A stretch of DNA of 64,000 nucleotides from Clostridia bacterium (GTDB taxonomy: Bacteria > Bacillota > Clostridia > Oscillospirales > Acutalibacteraceae). The notes under the pieces were generated by a model. That model did not search any database. It was not told the origin of the DNA and was given only the letters and a program-made list of their open reading frames with translations. Below, one piece after another: positions 50,163 through 58,492 of this stretch; the stretch's first letter is position 1; every line of letters begins with the position of its first letter. The stretch spans positions 62,001 to 126,000 of the forward strand of contig JAFQBE010000013.1 of NCBI GenBank assembly GCA_017416765.1, written 5' to 3'. The translations under genes and the position numbers were made by a program.

Positions 50163-51098
50163 TTAATCAACTGCTGTGAGTTTCGGTTGATAGATTTTAA
50201 CATAATCCACAATAAATTCCGTGTGGTAGCTATCCTTATCAAGATTTGCAAGCTGTGTTTCATCGGGAATTTCAAGGGAAACTATAACATCTTCCATAAC
50301 CTCGGAAACGCCGTTGCCGAAGGATGTGCGGCAGGTTTCAACACCGTTAACAAAAAAGATATATTCTTCATCTGTCCACATAAGACCGTAGGTGTTGTAT
50401 TCCTTATGGATATTGTTGCCCTTGTAATAACCGAGGCGTTCTGACTGATAGCCCTCTGTTACGCCGTCTACACCTGCGCAGTGAACAGTCTGTGCAACAG
50501 ATTCGTAGCGTTTGTGGGTTTCATCGTTGTAGCTTTCCATTATATCAATTTCAGCGCCGCCGACACCGCCCTTGGAAATTGAAGCGGTATAGGGTGCATC
50601 TGCCTGAATCCAGAAAGCGGACCAGAAACCTGAACCCTCATTGAGGATACAGCGGATTTCAAAGTAACCCTTGCAGTAACGCTCCTTGAGCTTTATCATG
50701 CCGGTGTACCAGCCTTCGCCGTAGGTGCCGTCGGTCTGATAATCGCCTGTCATAATCATATTGCCGTTTTCAACCTTTACCTGGCTTTCGGCATTGAAGC
50801 CGCCTCTGCGCGGACCGCTTCCCCTGTAATCCCATACAGCTGTGTTAAGCGCATTGCCTTCAAACTCATCCTCAAAAACAAGCTCATAACCGGTAAGGTC
50901 AAGTTCTTCGCCAACGGGTTTTGCCGGATAATCAAAAACCGTAAGACCGATAAGCTCCAGAACAACGAGTATTGCCGCAATCGCTTTTTTTACGGAGCCT
51001 GCGGTGAAAGCTCTTTTTAAATAAACTTCCTGCCACCTGACGCCCCTCATCTGCCACGGAGCAAGTTTAAGAACTTCTGTCAAAAATTTATCAAACAT
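50163..51098 (-). CDS. Membrane-anchored family 16 glycoside hydrolase, copy 1
   Basis: A 311-residue GH16 enzyme. A 30-residue cytoplasmic start (FLTEVLKLAPWQM) and one span at about 38-56 precede the catalytic jelly-roll. The catalytic motif AEIDIMES supplies nucleophile Glu183 and acid/base Glu188. GSGFWSAFWIQAD and the C-terminal DYVKIYQP strand are typical. Members cleave beta-1,3 or mixed beta-1,3-1,4 glucans (laminarinase, lichenase). The enzyme would face outward and remain bound to the membrane. It follows its tandem copy by 20 bases. Confidence 0.88.
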   Translation of the reverse strand: MFDKFLTEVLKLAPWQMRGVRWQEVYLKRAFTAGSVKKAIAAILVVLELIGLTVFDYPAKPVGEELDLTGYELVFEDEFEGNALNTAVWDYRGSGPRRGGFNAESQVKVENGNMIMTGDYQTDGTYGEGWYTGMIKLKERYCKGYFEIRCILNEGSGFWSAFWIQADAPYTASISKGGVGGAEIDIMESYNDETHKRYESVAQTVHCAGVDGVTEGYQSERLGYYKGNNIHKEYNTYGLMWTDEEYIFFVNGVETCRTSFGNGVSEVMEDVIVSLEIPDETQLANLDKDSYHTEFIVDYVKIYQPKLTAVD

Positions 51099-51118
51099 TT
51101 TTCTACCCCTTTTGTTTA

Positions 51119-52054
51119 TTAATTAACCGCTGTCATTTTGGGCTGATAGATTTTTACATAGTCAACGATAAATTCTGTATGGTAGCTTTCTTTATCAAGC
51201 TTTGCCAGCTTTTCCTCATCGGGAATTTCAAGGGAAACTATAACATCCTCCATAACCTCGGAAACACCGTTGCCGAAGGATGTACGGCAGGTTTCAACAC
51301 CGTTGATGTAGAAGATATACTCTTCATCGTTCCATTCCAGACCGTAGGTGTTGTATTCTTCATAAATGTTCTTACCGTAGAAATCACCCAGCATTCTGGA
51401 CTGGAAGCCCTCCTGCACACCGTCAACACCTGCGCAATGAACCGTTTGTGAAACTGAATTTCTGCCAAAGGTATTATCATAGCTCATAGATTCAAAAATA
51501 TCAATTTCGCAACCGCCGACACCGCCCTTTGATATTGAAGCGGTATAGGGTGCATCCGCCTGAATCCAGAAAGCTGACCAGAAACCGCTGCCCGCATTTA
51601 CAATACAGCGGATTTCAAAGTAGCCTTTGCAGTAACGCTCCCTGAGCTTTACCATGCCGGTATACCAACCTTCACCGTAGGTGCCGTTTTTCTGATAATC
51701 GCCGGTGATAACCATGTTACCGTTTTCAACCTTTACCTGGCTTTCAGCGTTAAAGCCGCCCCTGCGCGGACCGCTGCCTCTGTACTGCCATACATCTGTA
51801 TTAAGTGCATTGCCTTCAAATTCATCTTCAAATACAAGCTCATAGCCTGTAAGGTCAAGCTCCTGACCGCGGGGAGTTGTAGGTGTATCAAGAATTGCAA
51901 GACCGAAGCATTCGGCAATGGCAACAAGGCAGGCTATAACAGCCTTTGCACCTTTAGCCGAAAACAGCTTTTTAAAATAAATTCCCATTTGTTCAACGCC
52001 CCACATCTGACGCGGAGCGAGTTTAAGAGTTTCGGTTAAAAACTTTTCAAGCAT
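51119..52054 (-). CDS. Membrane-anchored family 16 glycoside hydrolase, copy 2
   Basis: A 311-residue tandem copy of the enzyme just downstream, equal in length and nearly identical in the catalytic half. It has the same N-terminal FLTETLKLAPRQM stretch and single span, and the catalytic motif CEIDIFES with Glu183 and Glu188 intact. The N-terminal 60 residues differ more than the catalytic part. Substrate likely a beta-glucan, as for the partner. It lies 26 bases after a YhcH-type gene, so all three are probably one operon. Confidence 0.88.
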   Translation of the reverse strand: MLEKFLTETLKLAPRQMWGVEQMGIYFKKLFSAKGAKAVIACLVAIAECFGLAILDTPTTPRGQELDLTGYELVFEDEFEGNALNTDVWQYRGSGPRRGGFNAESQVKVENGNMVITGDYQKNGTYGEGWYTGMVKLRERYCKGYFEIRCIVNAGSGFWSAFWIQADAPYTASISKGGVGGCEIDIFESMSYDNTFGRNSVSQTVHCAGVDGVQEGFQSRMLGDFYGKNIYEEYNTYGLEWNDEEYIFYINGVETCRTSFGNGVSEVMEDVIVSLEIPDEEKLAKLDKESYHTEFIVDYVKIYQPKMTAVN

Positions 52055-52080
52055 TTCTTATATCCCCTTTTGTTTATAAA

Positions 52081-52545
52081 TTAAAGAAGAACCTTGAAAA
52101 CTATTTTTGTTGCGGGTTCTGCATTCTCACAGGGCTTTACGCAAGGCTTGTGTGCATCTTCGGGGAACATAACCATAAATTCGCCCTCATAAAGTGTTAC
52201 TGCACTTGAAAATTCGGGATCTTCATAAAATGCGATATCGCCGCCGGTTGAATATTCCTCGCTAACCATTGCTCCGCAGTTGCCAAGGTCAGTCCAGTCG
52301 ATACGCTCCGTACCCTTTACGATAACCTGAACATCGGCATATTTTTTATGAGCCTCAAACTTTTTAGTTTCGGCATCGCCAAGCTCGTTTGTGGCAACTA
52401 TAGCCTTGAGCCTGCCGGGAAGGATTTCATATTCGCCGCTGTCCTTGGGCTGAGCCTTGTACTCGTCAAGGAACTTTGCGATAAACTCAAACGCAGGGTT
52501 AACGGGATAATAACGCTTGAGGTCTGATACTTTACCTGAAATCAT
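52081..52545 (-). CDS. YhcH/YjgK/YiaL family protein (cupin-like sugar enzyme)
   Basis: A 154-residue protein of the YhcH/EbgC family. Family blocks are HKKYADVQVIVKGTERIDW and FMVMFPEDAHKPCV, which supply the metal-binding His and Glu of a double-stranded beta-helix. Members act on sugars or sugar derivatives; YhcH is linked to sialic acid use and EbgC is a galactosidase subunit, probably a mutarotase-like function. Placed first in an operon with two GH16 glucanases, it may handle their sugar products. Confidence 0.85.
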   Translation of the reverse strand: MISGKVSDLKRYYPVNPAFEFIAKFLDEYKAQPKDSGEYEILPGRLKAIVATNELGDAETKKFEAHKKYADVQVIVKGTERIDWTDLGNCGAMVSEEYSTGGDIAFYEDPEFSSAVTLYEGEFMVMFPEDAHKPCVKPCENAEPATKIVFKVLL

Positions 52546-52590
52546 GTTGTGTTTCCACCTTTCAATATTATAAAAATTATGCTTGATTTA

Positions 52591-52619
52591 ATTATAAATT
52601 TATTTGTAAATATATACAA
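52591..52619 (-). promoter_or_regulatory. Promoter of the YhcH-GH16-GH16 operon
   Basis: On the minus strand TTGTAT (52614-52619) and TATAAT (52591-52596) with a 17-base spacer, 46 bases upstream of the YhcH start. The remaining bases to 52814 show no convincing gene; two overlapping small ORFs there have no family features. Confidence 0.65.
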
Positions 52620-52814
52620 GTAAAATTTCACATTTTTAATAAAAAAAGAATAAAATATATTAATCTTTCCTTTTTCGCCTTTTGTCGCTCGGCAATGTGT
52701 TTAAAAAGGTCAAAAAAAAATGTGCAAAATACACAAAGCAGCTTATTCCAAAAAACGCAGGTTTGGCGTTGCCGCCGATTTTTTCAAAACGGGTCAAGAA
52801 GTGGCGAAATTGCA

Positions 52815-52842
52815 TTGACGAAGGCAGTTTTTGTGGTATAAT
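52815..52842 (+). promoter_or_regulatory. Promoter of the HPr gene
   Basis: TTGACG (52815-52820) and TATAAT (52837-52842) with a 16-base spacer, about 75 bases before the HPr ATG. Confidence 0.75.
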
Positions 52843-52916
52843 ATGTAGTACAAAATGCAAATTCATGTGTATGGCTCATGCCTTCACCAACAATATCAGA
52901 GGGAGATTGTATTACT

Positions 52917-53180
52917 ATGTATGTTAAAGATGTAACTGTTCAGAATCAGGTTGGTCTTCATGCCCGCCCCGCAACATTCTTCATCCAGAAGGCAAATGAG
53001 TTCAAGTCCTCAATCTGGGTAGAAAAGGAAGATCGCCGCGTTAACGCAAAGAGCCTTCTCGGCGTACTTTCACTTGGCATCATGGGCGGCACAGATATCC
53101 GCATCATCGCAGGCGGTGCAGACGAAACACAGGCTGTTGACGCTCTTGTAACACTTGTTGAATCCGGCTTTTCCGAATAA
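52917..53180 (+). CDS. ptsH: Phosphocarrier protein HPr
   Basis: An 87-residue protein of the usual HPr length. VQNQVGLHARPATFF contains His15, the site phosphorylated by Enzyme I, and VNAKSLLGVLSLGI contains Ser46, the site of HPr kinase used in carbon catabolite repression with CcpA. Both sites are intact. Enzyme I and other PTS genes are not near, so HPr acts here as a stand-alone carrier or regulator. GAGGGAG upstream of the ATG. Confidence 0.96.
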   Translation: MYVKDVTVQNQVGLHARPATFFIQKANEFKSSIWVEKEDRRVNAKSLLGVLSLGIMGGTDIRIIAGGADETQAVDALVTLVESGFSE

Positions 53181-53273
53181 TTACTATTCAAATTAAACCT
53201 TTAGCTTTTAAAATCTTGGCGCAGTTGAATTTCATCCGCGGCAAGATTTTTTGCTTTAGTGAGGTGCTGAAAA

Positions 53274-53813
53274 ATGCAGAAATACAAGGCAACGCTTATG
53301 GACGAAACTGCACTCCGGCGTGCAGTGCGCCGCATATCGCACGAAATTGTTGAACGCAACAAAGGAACGGACGGCATTATTTTTGTAGGCATAAAAACAA
53401 GGGGCTTACCCCTTGCGAAAATGATACGCGACAATATAACTGCGCTTGAAGGGGTTGAGCTGCCTATTGAGGAGCTTGATATAGCCCATTTCCGCGATGA
53501 CCTTGAGCGTTCCCCCACAGCACGCCCCCGGCAAAGTCCGCTCATAACCGATATAACGGGCAAAACCGTAATACTTGTAGATGATGTGCTCTACAAGGGC
53601 AGAACCGTACGCGCAGCAATAGAGGCAGTTTTTTCCGCCGGCAGACCAGCCGCAATCCAACTGGCTGTATTAATTGACAGAGGTCACCGAGAGCTGCCCA
53701 TACGCGCCGACTATATAGGCAAAAACATACCCACCGCCCACAGCGAAAAGGTAGCGGTATTCCTGCATGAGCTTGACGGTAAAACCGGTGCGGTAATATT
53801 GGAAAATGAATAA
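53274..53813 (+). CDS. pyrR: PyrR: pyrimidine operon attenuator / uracil phosphoribosyltransferase
   Basis: A 179-residue protein with the PyrR signature. The PRPP-binding loop is VILVDDVLYKGRTVRAAIEA, and the N-terminal region LMDETALRRAVRRISHEIVERN is typical. PyrR binds pyr mRNA in response to UMP and also has some UPRT activity. GAGGTG precedes the ATG. A weak hairpin (AATCTTG...CAAGATTTTTT) between HPr and pyrR may end the HPr transcript. It is followed by a terminator and a promoter before uraA, a usual PyrR target in Firmicutes. Confidence 0.95.
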   Translation: MQKYKATLMDETALRRAVRRISHEIVERNKGTDGIIFVGIKTRGLPLAKMIRDNITALEGVELPIEELDIAHFRDDLERSPTARPRQSPLITDITGKTVILVDDVLYKGRTVRAAIEAVFSAGRPAAIQLAVLIDRGHRELPIRADYIGKNIPTAHSEKVAVFLHELDGKTGAVILENE

Positions 53814-53817
53814 CATC

Positions 53818-53852
53818 AAAGCCTGCAAACCTTTGTTTTGTTTGCAGGCTTT
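53818..53852 (+). terminator. Terminator after pyrR
   Basis: AAAGCCTGCAAAC pairs with GTTTGCAGGCTTT around CTTTGTTTT, followed by TTAAATTTT. It starts a few bases after the pyrR stop. Confidence 0.88.
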
Positions 53853-53863
53853 TTAAATTTTGC

Positions 53864-53891
53864 TTGACATTACTACAATTAGGTATAAAAT
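53864..53891 (+). promoter_or_regulatory. Promoter of uraA
   Basis: TTGACA (53864-53869) and TAAAAT (53886-53891), spacer 16. It is 60 bases before the uraA start; the leader between them is too short for a full PyrR attenuator. Confidence 0.65.
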
Positions 53892-53952
53892 AAAAAATAA
53901 GAGCGAAATATAGTATTATTTCGGTTTAAAACACAACGGAGGTAAAAAAAGC

Positions 53953-55320
53953 ATGAGTAAAAAAGAAAAAATTGCTGTAGGCAGTGAACCCATTTACGAT
54001 GCTAAAAAGCTTGGCGTTCCGAAAATGATTATTCTCGGCTTCCAGCACACATTTGCAATGTTCGGCGCAACGGTGCTTGTTCCCCTGATTACCGGGCTTG
54101 ACATTGCTACAACCCTGCTTATGGCAGGTCTGGGTACCCTCTTTTTCCATCTTGTAACAAAAGGTAAAGTTCCCGCATTCCTCGGTTCATCGTTCGCTTT
54201 CCTCGGCGGCTATGCGGCAGTATCAACCGTTGACGGTATTGTTGACCCGACCCTGCTTCCCTACGCAAATGTAGGTGTTGCCGCAGCAGGTCTTGTTTAC
54301 CTTGTGCTTGCAATACTTTTTGCAGTTTTTGATTCTGCAAAAATAATGAAGTTCTTCCCGCCCGTAGTCACAGGTCCTATTATTATTGCCATTGGTCTTG
54401 GTCTTGCAGGCAGCGCTGTAGATAACTGCCAGACTAACTGGCTGCTTGCTGTTATCGCACTCGGCACAGTCATTATTTTCAACATCTGGGGCAAGGGCAT
54501 GAGCAAGATTGTCCCCATTCTGCTCGGTATCATCATATCCTGCGTTGTTGCTGTTATTATGCACAATGTAGGCGACACACCCGTATTTGACGCGGCTAAA
54601 ATCCAAGCGCTCAAGGATGCTGCATGGCTCGGCTTCCCGATTAAGAAGAGCGGTATCGTTTTCGGCAATGTTCCCGATAAATCAAAAATCATCAGCGCAA
54701 TTATTGCAATTGTTCCGATATCTCTTGCAACCATGATGGAGCATATCGGCGATATCAGCGCAATCGGCGCAACAACAGGCAGAAACTTTATTGCTGACCC
54801 CGGTCTGAAGAGAACACTTGTAGGCGACGGCCTTGCAACCAGCTTTTCCGCACTTTTCGGCGGTCCTGCAAACACAACCTACGGAGAAAACACAGGCGTT
54901 CTTGCACTTACAAAGGTTTACGACCCCAAGGTTGTTCGCATTGCCGCTGTTGTTGCAATTCTCCTCTCCTTCTCCCCGAAGGTAGCAGCCCTTATCAACC
55001 TTATCCCCACATCAATCATCGGCGGTATTTCATTTATGCTTTACGGTATGATTTCCGCAATCGGTGTACGCAATGTTGTTGAAAACAAGGTTGATTTCTC
55101 AAAGAGCCGCAACCTCATTGTTGCCGCTGTTATCCTTGTTGCCGCACTCGGTATGTCCGCAGGTGTCAGCTTCTCAATAGGTTCGGTTTCCATTACACTT
55201 TCCGGCCTTGCAGTTGCTTCAATCGCAGGTATTCTCCTCAACGCCATCCTGCCCGGCAACGATTATGTATTCAAAGCTGACGAATACGACAACGCAAAAA
55301 GGGGCAAAGAAAAGAAATAA
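53953..55320 (+). CDS. uraA: Uracil/xanthine permease (NCS2 family)
   Basis: A 455-residue nucleobase-cation symporter with about 14 spans. It has LGFQHTFAMFGATVLVPLITG near the N terminus, PVVTGPIIIAIGLGL in span 3, the ATMMEHIGDISAIG substrate segment, and TTYGENTGVLALT in the following region, which together mark NCS2 proteins of the UraA branch. It imports uracil (or xanthine). The position next to pyrR favours uracil. Size is normal. It is followed by a bidirectional terminator. Confidence 0.94.
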   Translation: MSKKEKIAVGSEPIYDAKKLGVPKMIILGFQHTFAMFGATVLVPLITGLDIATTLLMAGLGTLFFHLVTKGKVPAFLGSSFAFLGGYAAVSTVDGIVDPTLLPYANVGVAAAGLVYLVLAILFAVFDSAKIMKFFPPVVTGPIIIAIGLGLAGSAVDNCQTNWLLAVIALGTVIIFNIWGKGMSKIVPILLGIIISCVVAVIMHNVGDTPVFDAAKIQALKDAAWLGFPIKKSGIVFGNVPDKSKIISAIIAIVPISLATMMEHIGDISAIGATTGRNFIADPGLKRTLVGDGLATSFSALFGGPANTTYGENTGVLALTKVYDPKVVRIAAVVAILLSFSPKVAALINLIPTSIIGGISFMLYGMISAIGVRNVVENKVDFSKSRNLIVAAVILVAALGMSAGVSFSIGSVSITLSGLAVASIAGILLNAILPGNDYVFKADEYDNAKRGKEKK

Positions 55321-55346
55321 GATAAAACTACAATAATTTATATTAA

Positions 55347-55379
55347 AAGCCGATAGGTTTCAAGGGAACCTATCGGCTT
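55347..55379. terminator. Bidirectional terminator between uraA and ribF
   Basis: AAGCCGATAGGTT pairs with AACCTATCGGCTT around TCAAGGG, with T-rich flanks on both sides. It separates two convergent operons. Confidence 0.88.
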
Positions 55380-55387
55380 GAATTTTA

Positions 55388-56227
55388 TTATCTTTTGTCA
55401 ATATTCAGCTGTGCTTTCAGTTCTTCAAGCGAATCAAATTTCTTTTCACTGCGCTTATATGAAAGCAAACGCACATCAATTTTCTGTCCGTACAAATCGG
55501 CACAAAAATCAATAATATGAGTTTCGCTGCGCTGCTCATCGTTTTCAAACGAAGGTCGTCTGCCGATATTGGTAACCGACCGCAGCTGTTTGCCGTCAAG
55601 CGTTGTAAGGCTTGAATATACACCGTATTTCGGTACGATGAGCTCCGGCGGAAAAAGCTGATTAATCGTAGGACAGTCAAGCAGCCTGCCGATTTTATCG
55701 CCGTGCACAACCTTCAGACTGTAGCCGAAGCTTCTGCCGAGCATGGCATTTGCCTTTTCTATTTCGCCGTTTTTCAGCGCTGTACGGATTCGCGTAGAGC
55801 TTACGGGTTCATTTTCGTATTCAACCGCACCGCATTCACAAAAGGCAATATTCTGCTTTTCACAAAGGCAGCGGAGCAAAGCAGAATCACCGCTGCCGCC
55901 CTTACCGAATCGGTAATTGAAGCCGCAGCAGACTGCGCCCGCATTAAGCTTTCCGACAATAATTTCATCGAAAAACCTTTCAGGTGTCCAATCTTTAATT
56001 ACAGAAAAATCTATTCTGACGGTTTCGACACCGAATGTGTCAAGCAAGCTCTGCTTTTCTTCATCGGTCATAAGTGCTTCGCCCGTTACAGCAGAAGGCA
56101 ACGGCTCTAAAAGCAGAACGCAGGGGAGCATATTATCGTATGCTTTTGCGCTGTTTATTACAGCCGCGTGACCTATATGCAATCCGTCAAAATTGCCCAG
56201 GGCAACCGCCCTTTTCTTTTCAGTCAT
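55388..56227 (-). CDS. ribF: Bifunctional riboflavin kinase / FAD synthetase
   Basis: A 279-residue protein. N-terminal FAD synthetase domain: VALGNFDGLHIGHAAVI is the nucleotidyltransferase HxGH motif, and EPVSSTRIRTALKNGEIEKA closes this domain. C-terminal riboflavin kinase: FGYSLKVVHGDKIGRLLDCPT and YGVYSSLTTLDG. It makes FMN and FAD. It is slightly shorter than usual (about 300-315), mainly in the first domain. It is the last gene of the minus-strand translation operon, after truB, the common arrangement. Confidence 0.94.
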   Translation of the reverse strand: MTEKKRAVALGNFDGLHIGHAAVINSAKAYDNMLPCVLLLEPLPSAVTGEALMTDEEKQSLLDTFGVETVRIDFSVIKDWTPERFFDEIIVGKLNAGAVCCGFNYRFGKGGSGDSALLRCLCEKQNIAFCECGAVEYENEPVSSTRIRTALKNGEIEKANAMLGRSFGYSLKVVHGDKIGRLLDCPTINQLFPPELIVPKYGVYSSLTTLDGKQLRSVTNIGRRPSFENDEQRSETHIIDFCADLYGQKIDVRLLSYKRSEKKFDSLEELKAQLNIDKR

Positions 56228-56245
56228 TAATTTTACCTTTATTGT

Positions 56246-57112
56246 TTATTTTACATAAATGCGTTTTATTGCCATTTCCGGCAAATCTTCGGTTATTTCG
56301 CCAAGACCCAAAAATTCGTTATCGGGCGAATATACCTTATAAAGTCCGCTCTGCGTCTTTATGTACAGACGCTTTCTTTCAAGCGCACCGCCGTTGCAAA
56401 AACGCTTTGCCTGTGCTTCACTTACCGTAACCGACGGATAGGGAAGAAGTATATCAAGCGGCACTATATCCTCCGCCGTAATTTCTTCAAGCCGTTTGCA
56501 CTGCGCTATTTTTACGCCGTGTGCTTCGGTTCTGCGAAGTGAACTTAAAGCCGCGCCGCAACCCAGTGCTTCGCCGATATCGCGTGCGAGCGAGCGCACA
56601 TAAGTACCTGCCGAGCAAGCAACATCAAAGCTGAATTCCTGATTTGCTTCATCCGCTGAAAGCATTTCAAGCGAATAGATATTCACCCTGCGGCTTTCTC
56701 TCTCTATCTCAATGCCCTGACGCGCAAGCTCATAGAGCTTTTTGCCGTCCTTTTTTATTGCTGAATACATGGGGGGAATCTGGTCAATTTCGCCAAGGTA
56801 AGAAAGCATAGCTTTTTCAAATTCTACAGCGGTAATGCAGCTTTCCTTTTGAGAAAGTATTTCACCGTCAAGGTCAAGCGTATCGGTAGTGACACCGAGC
56901 TTAACGCTTGCGCGGTAAGCCTTATCGTGGCTCGGCAAAAAATCAATAAACCGTGTTGCACCACCGAGCATTACTACAAGCACACCGGTTGCCATAGGGT
57001 CAAGCGTACCTGTATGCCCTGCTTTTTTTGCACCTAATTTCCACCGCAGTTTGTTTGCCGCGGAAAACGAGGTCATGCCCTGCGGCTTATCAAGAAAAAC
57101 TACACCCGTCAT
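56246..57112 (-). CDS. truB: tRNA pseudouridine(55) synthase
   Basis: A 288-residue pseudouridine synthase. VVFLDKPQGMTSF at the start, then GHTGTLDPMATGVLVVMLG with the catalytic Asp in the GTLDPxATG motif, and CSAGTYVRSLARDIGEALG. It converts U55 of tRNA to pseudouridine. A C-terminal PUA-like domain is shown by LYKVYSPDNEFLGLGE. Its ATG overlaps the end of the nrnA gene by 4 bases (ATGA). Confidence 0.96.
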   Translation of the reverse strand: MTGVVFLDKPQGMTSFSAANKLRWKLGAKKAGHTGTLDPMATGVLVVMLGGATRFIDFLPSHDKAYRASVKLGVTTDTLDLDGEILSQKESCITAVEFEKAMLSYLGEIDQIPPMYSAIKKDGKKLYELARQGIEIERESRRVNIYSLEMLSADEANQEFSFDVACSAGTYVRSLARDIGEALGCGAALSSLRRTEAHGVKIAQCKRLEEITAEDIVPLDILLPYPSVTVSEAQAKRFCNGGALERKRLYIKTQSGLYKVYSPDNEFLGLGEITEDLPEMAIKRIYVK

Positions 57113-58053
57113 ATAAATTCACCGATTGTTTCAAGCAGCTTCTGCTTTGCTTCTTCAAGCGAATTATATGGAAGAGTACAGCCGCTTGCATTTCTGTGAC
57201 CGCCACCGCCGAGTTTAGCGCAGATTGCGCTTGCATCAACAGGGTCATGCGTGCGTACAGATGCTTTGAAAGTACCGTCGTGCTTTTCGCGTACGGTTGC
57301 ACCGACAAGCACACCTTCTACCTGGCGTGAAAGTGCGGCAATACCGTCGCATTCATTTTCATCTGAACCGCTCTTTTCAAACATTTCGCGCGTTATGGTT
57401 ACAACTGCACACTTACCGTCAAAGTAAAATTCCATGCCGTCAAGCACCATGCGTTCAAGTGCGGCATAGGTGCGGGTTTTTGTTTCAAACATTGCGGTAT
57501 TTATTCTGCTTGCGTTTGCGCCGTAGCCCATAAGCTGTGCGGCCAAAAGATGCGTATGCGGAGTTACATTTGCATAGCGAAAGCACCCTGTATCGGTTGC
57601 AATACCGGTATAAAGCCTGTCCGCAATTTCTGCGGTTATCTCAACGCCGAGCAGTTCAACAATTTCTACTATTATTTCAGCCGCGGCAGCTGCCTTGGCA
57701 TCAACAAAGCTCTGCTTTGCAAAAAGTCTGTTTGCGCCATGGTGGTCAATACACAAATCAACCTTGTTCTCGTACTTTGCCGAAATATTTTTACCCATCA
57801 GCGAAATATCCGCAATATCAACGGCAACTACCGTTTCTTCTTCAAACTCCTGCTTTTCAACATCGAGATAGCGGAATTTTGCAGGAATTTCCTCTTCGTT
57901 GACAACATTCGCCTTTTTTCCCATTGCACGAAGTGCAAGGCAAAGACCAAAGCCCGAACCGAGCGTATCTCCGTCCGGGTGGGCATGGGTGAGTATTGTG
58001 TAATTATCGTGTGTTTTCAAGAAAGAAGCTGCGCTGCCGATATCAATAAGCAT
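57109..58053 (-). CDS. nrnA: DHH family nanoRNase / pAp phosphatase (NrnA-like)
   Basis: A 314-residue DHH/DHHA1 phosphoesterase. Motifs: THAHPDGDTLGSGFGL (the N-terminal His/Asp pair), AVDIADISLMG, then IDHHGANRLF (the DHH motif) and the C-terminal GGGHRNASGCTL of DHHA1. It degrades nanoRNAs (2-5 nt) and hydrolyses pAp to AMP. Its place between rbfA and truB is conserved in Firmicutes. The gene overlaps truB by 4 bases. Confidence 0.92.
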   Translation of the reverse strand: MLIDIGSAASFLKTHDNYTILTHAHPDGDTLGSGFGLCLALRAMGKKANVVNEEEIPAKFRYLDVEKQEFEEETVVAVDIADISLMGKNISAKYENKVDLCIDHHGANRLFAKQSFVDAKAAAAAEIIVEIVELLGVEITAEIADRLYTGIATDTGCFRYANVTPHTHLLAAQLMGYGANASRINTAMFETKTRTYAALERMVLDGMEFYFDGKCAVVTITREMFEKSGSDENECDGIAALSRQVEGVLVGATVREKHDGTFKASVRTHDPVDASAICAKLGGGGHRNASGCTLPYNSLEEAKQKLLETIGEFI

Positions 58054-58077
58054 TGCTCTTCCCTCCTTACAGTTGTT

Positions 58078-58434
58078 TTATTCCTCGCTTGTACCGAGGT
58101 CCTTGAGCATTTTTGCAATGCTCATACCGTGTTCAATTGAATCATCCGCAACAAAACGGATTTCGGGAGTTTTGCGAAGGCGCAGACGCTGACCGACCTC
58201 ACGGCGGATATAGCCCGCAGCATTTTTAAGTCCTTTTGCGGCCTCCTGTGCAGCCTCAAAGCCTTCCATTGCGCTTATATATGCCTTTGCATAGGAAAGG
58301 TCGCCGGAAACTTCAACGCGCACTACTGTCAGGAGCTTGCCCTGAACACGGGGGTCCTTGATTTCATCGCGGATGATTGCGATAATTTCGCGCTTGATAT
58401 CTTCCGCAACTCTGTCTGTTTTATAACCTGCCAT
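58078..58434 (-). CDS. rbfA: Ribosome-binding factor A
   Basis: A 118-residue protein with the RbfA core: RVAEDIKREIIAIIRDEIKD, then LLTVVRVEVSGDLSYAKAYIS and LRKTPEIRFVADDSIEHG. It is needed for maturation of 16S rRNA 5' end and the 30S subunit. It lies between infB and nrnA, the usual order. Confidence 0.96.
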   Translation of the reverse strand: MAGYKTDRVAEDIKREIIAIIRDEIKDPRVQGKLLTVVRVEVSGDLSYAKAYISAMEGFEAAQEAAKGLKNAAGYIRREVGQRLRLRKTPEIRFVADDSIEHGMSIAKMLKDLGTSEE

Positions 58435-58492
58435 ATTTTAAGCCACGGAAAGACCGCGTAAAACGCAGCCTCTCCGTTTAACCTTTCGTTAA

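Noticed and set aside
52660-52927. Two small overlapping frames of 68 and 81 codons upstream of the HPr gene
   Set aside because: They lie on opposite strands of the same AT-rich stretch, one covers the HPr promoter, and neither has a recognisable ribosome site or family.
53181-53273. PyrR-controlled attenuator upstream of pyrR
   Set aside because: The PyrR-binding loop consensus was not found and the single weak hairpin better fits the end of the HPr transcript.
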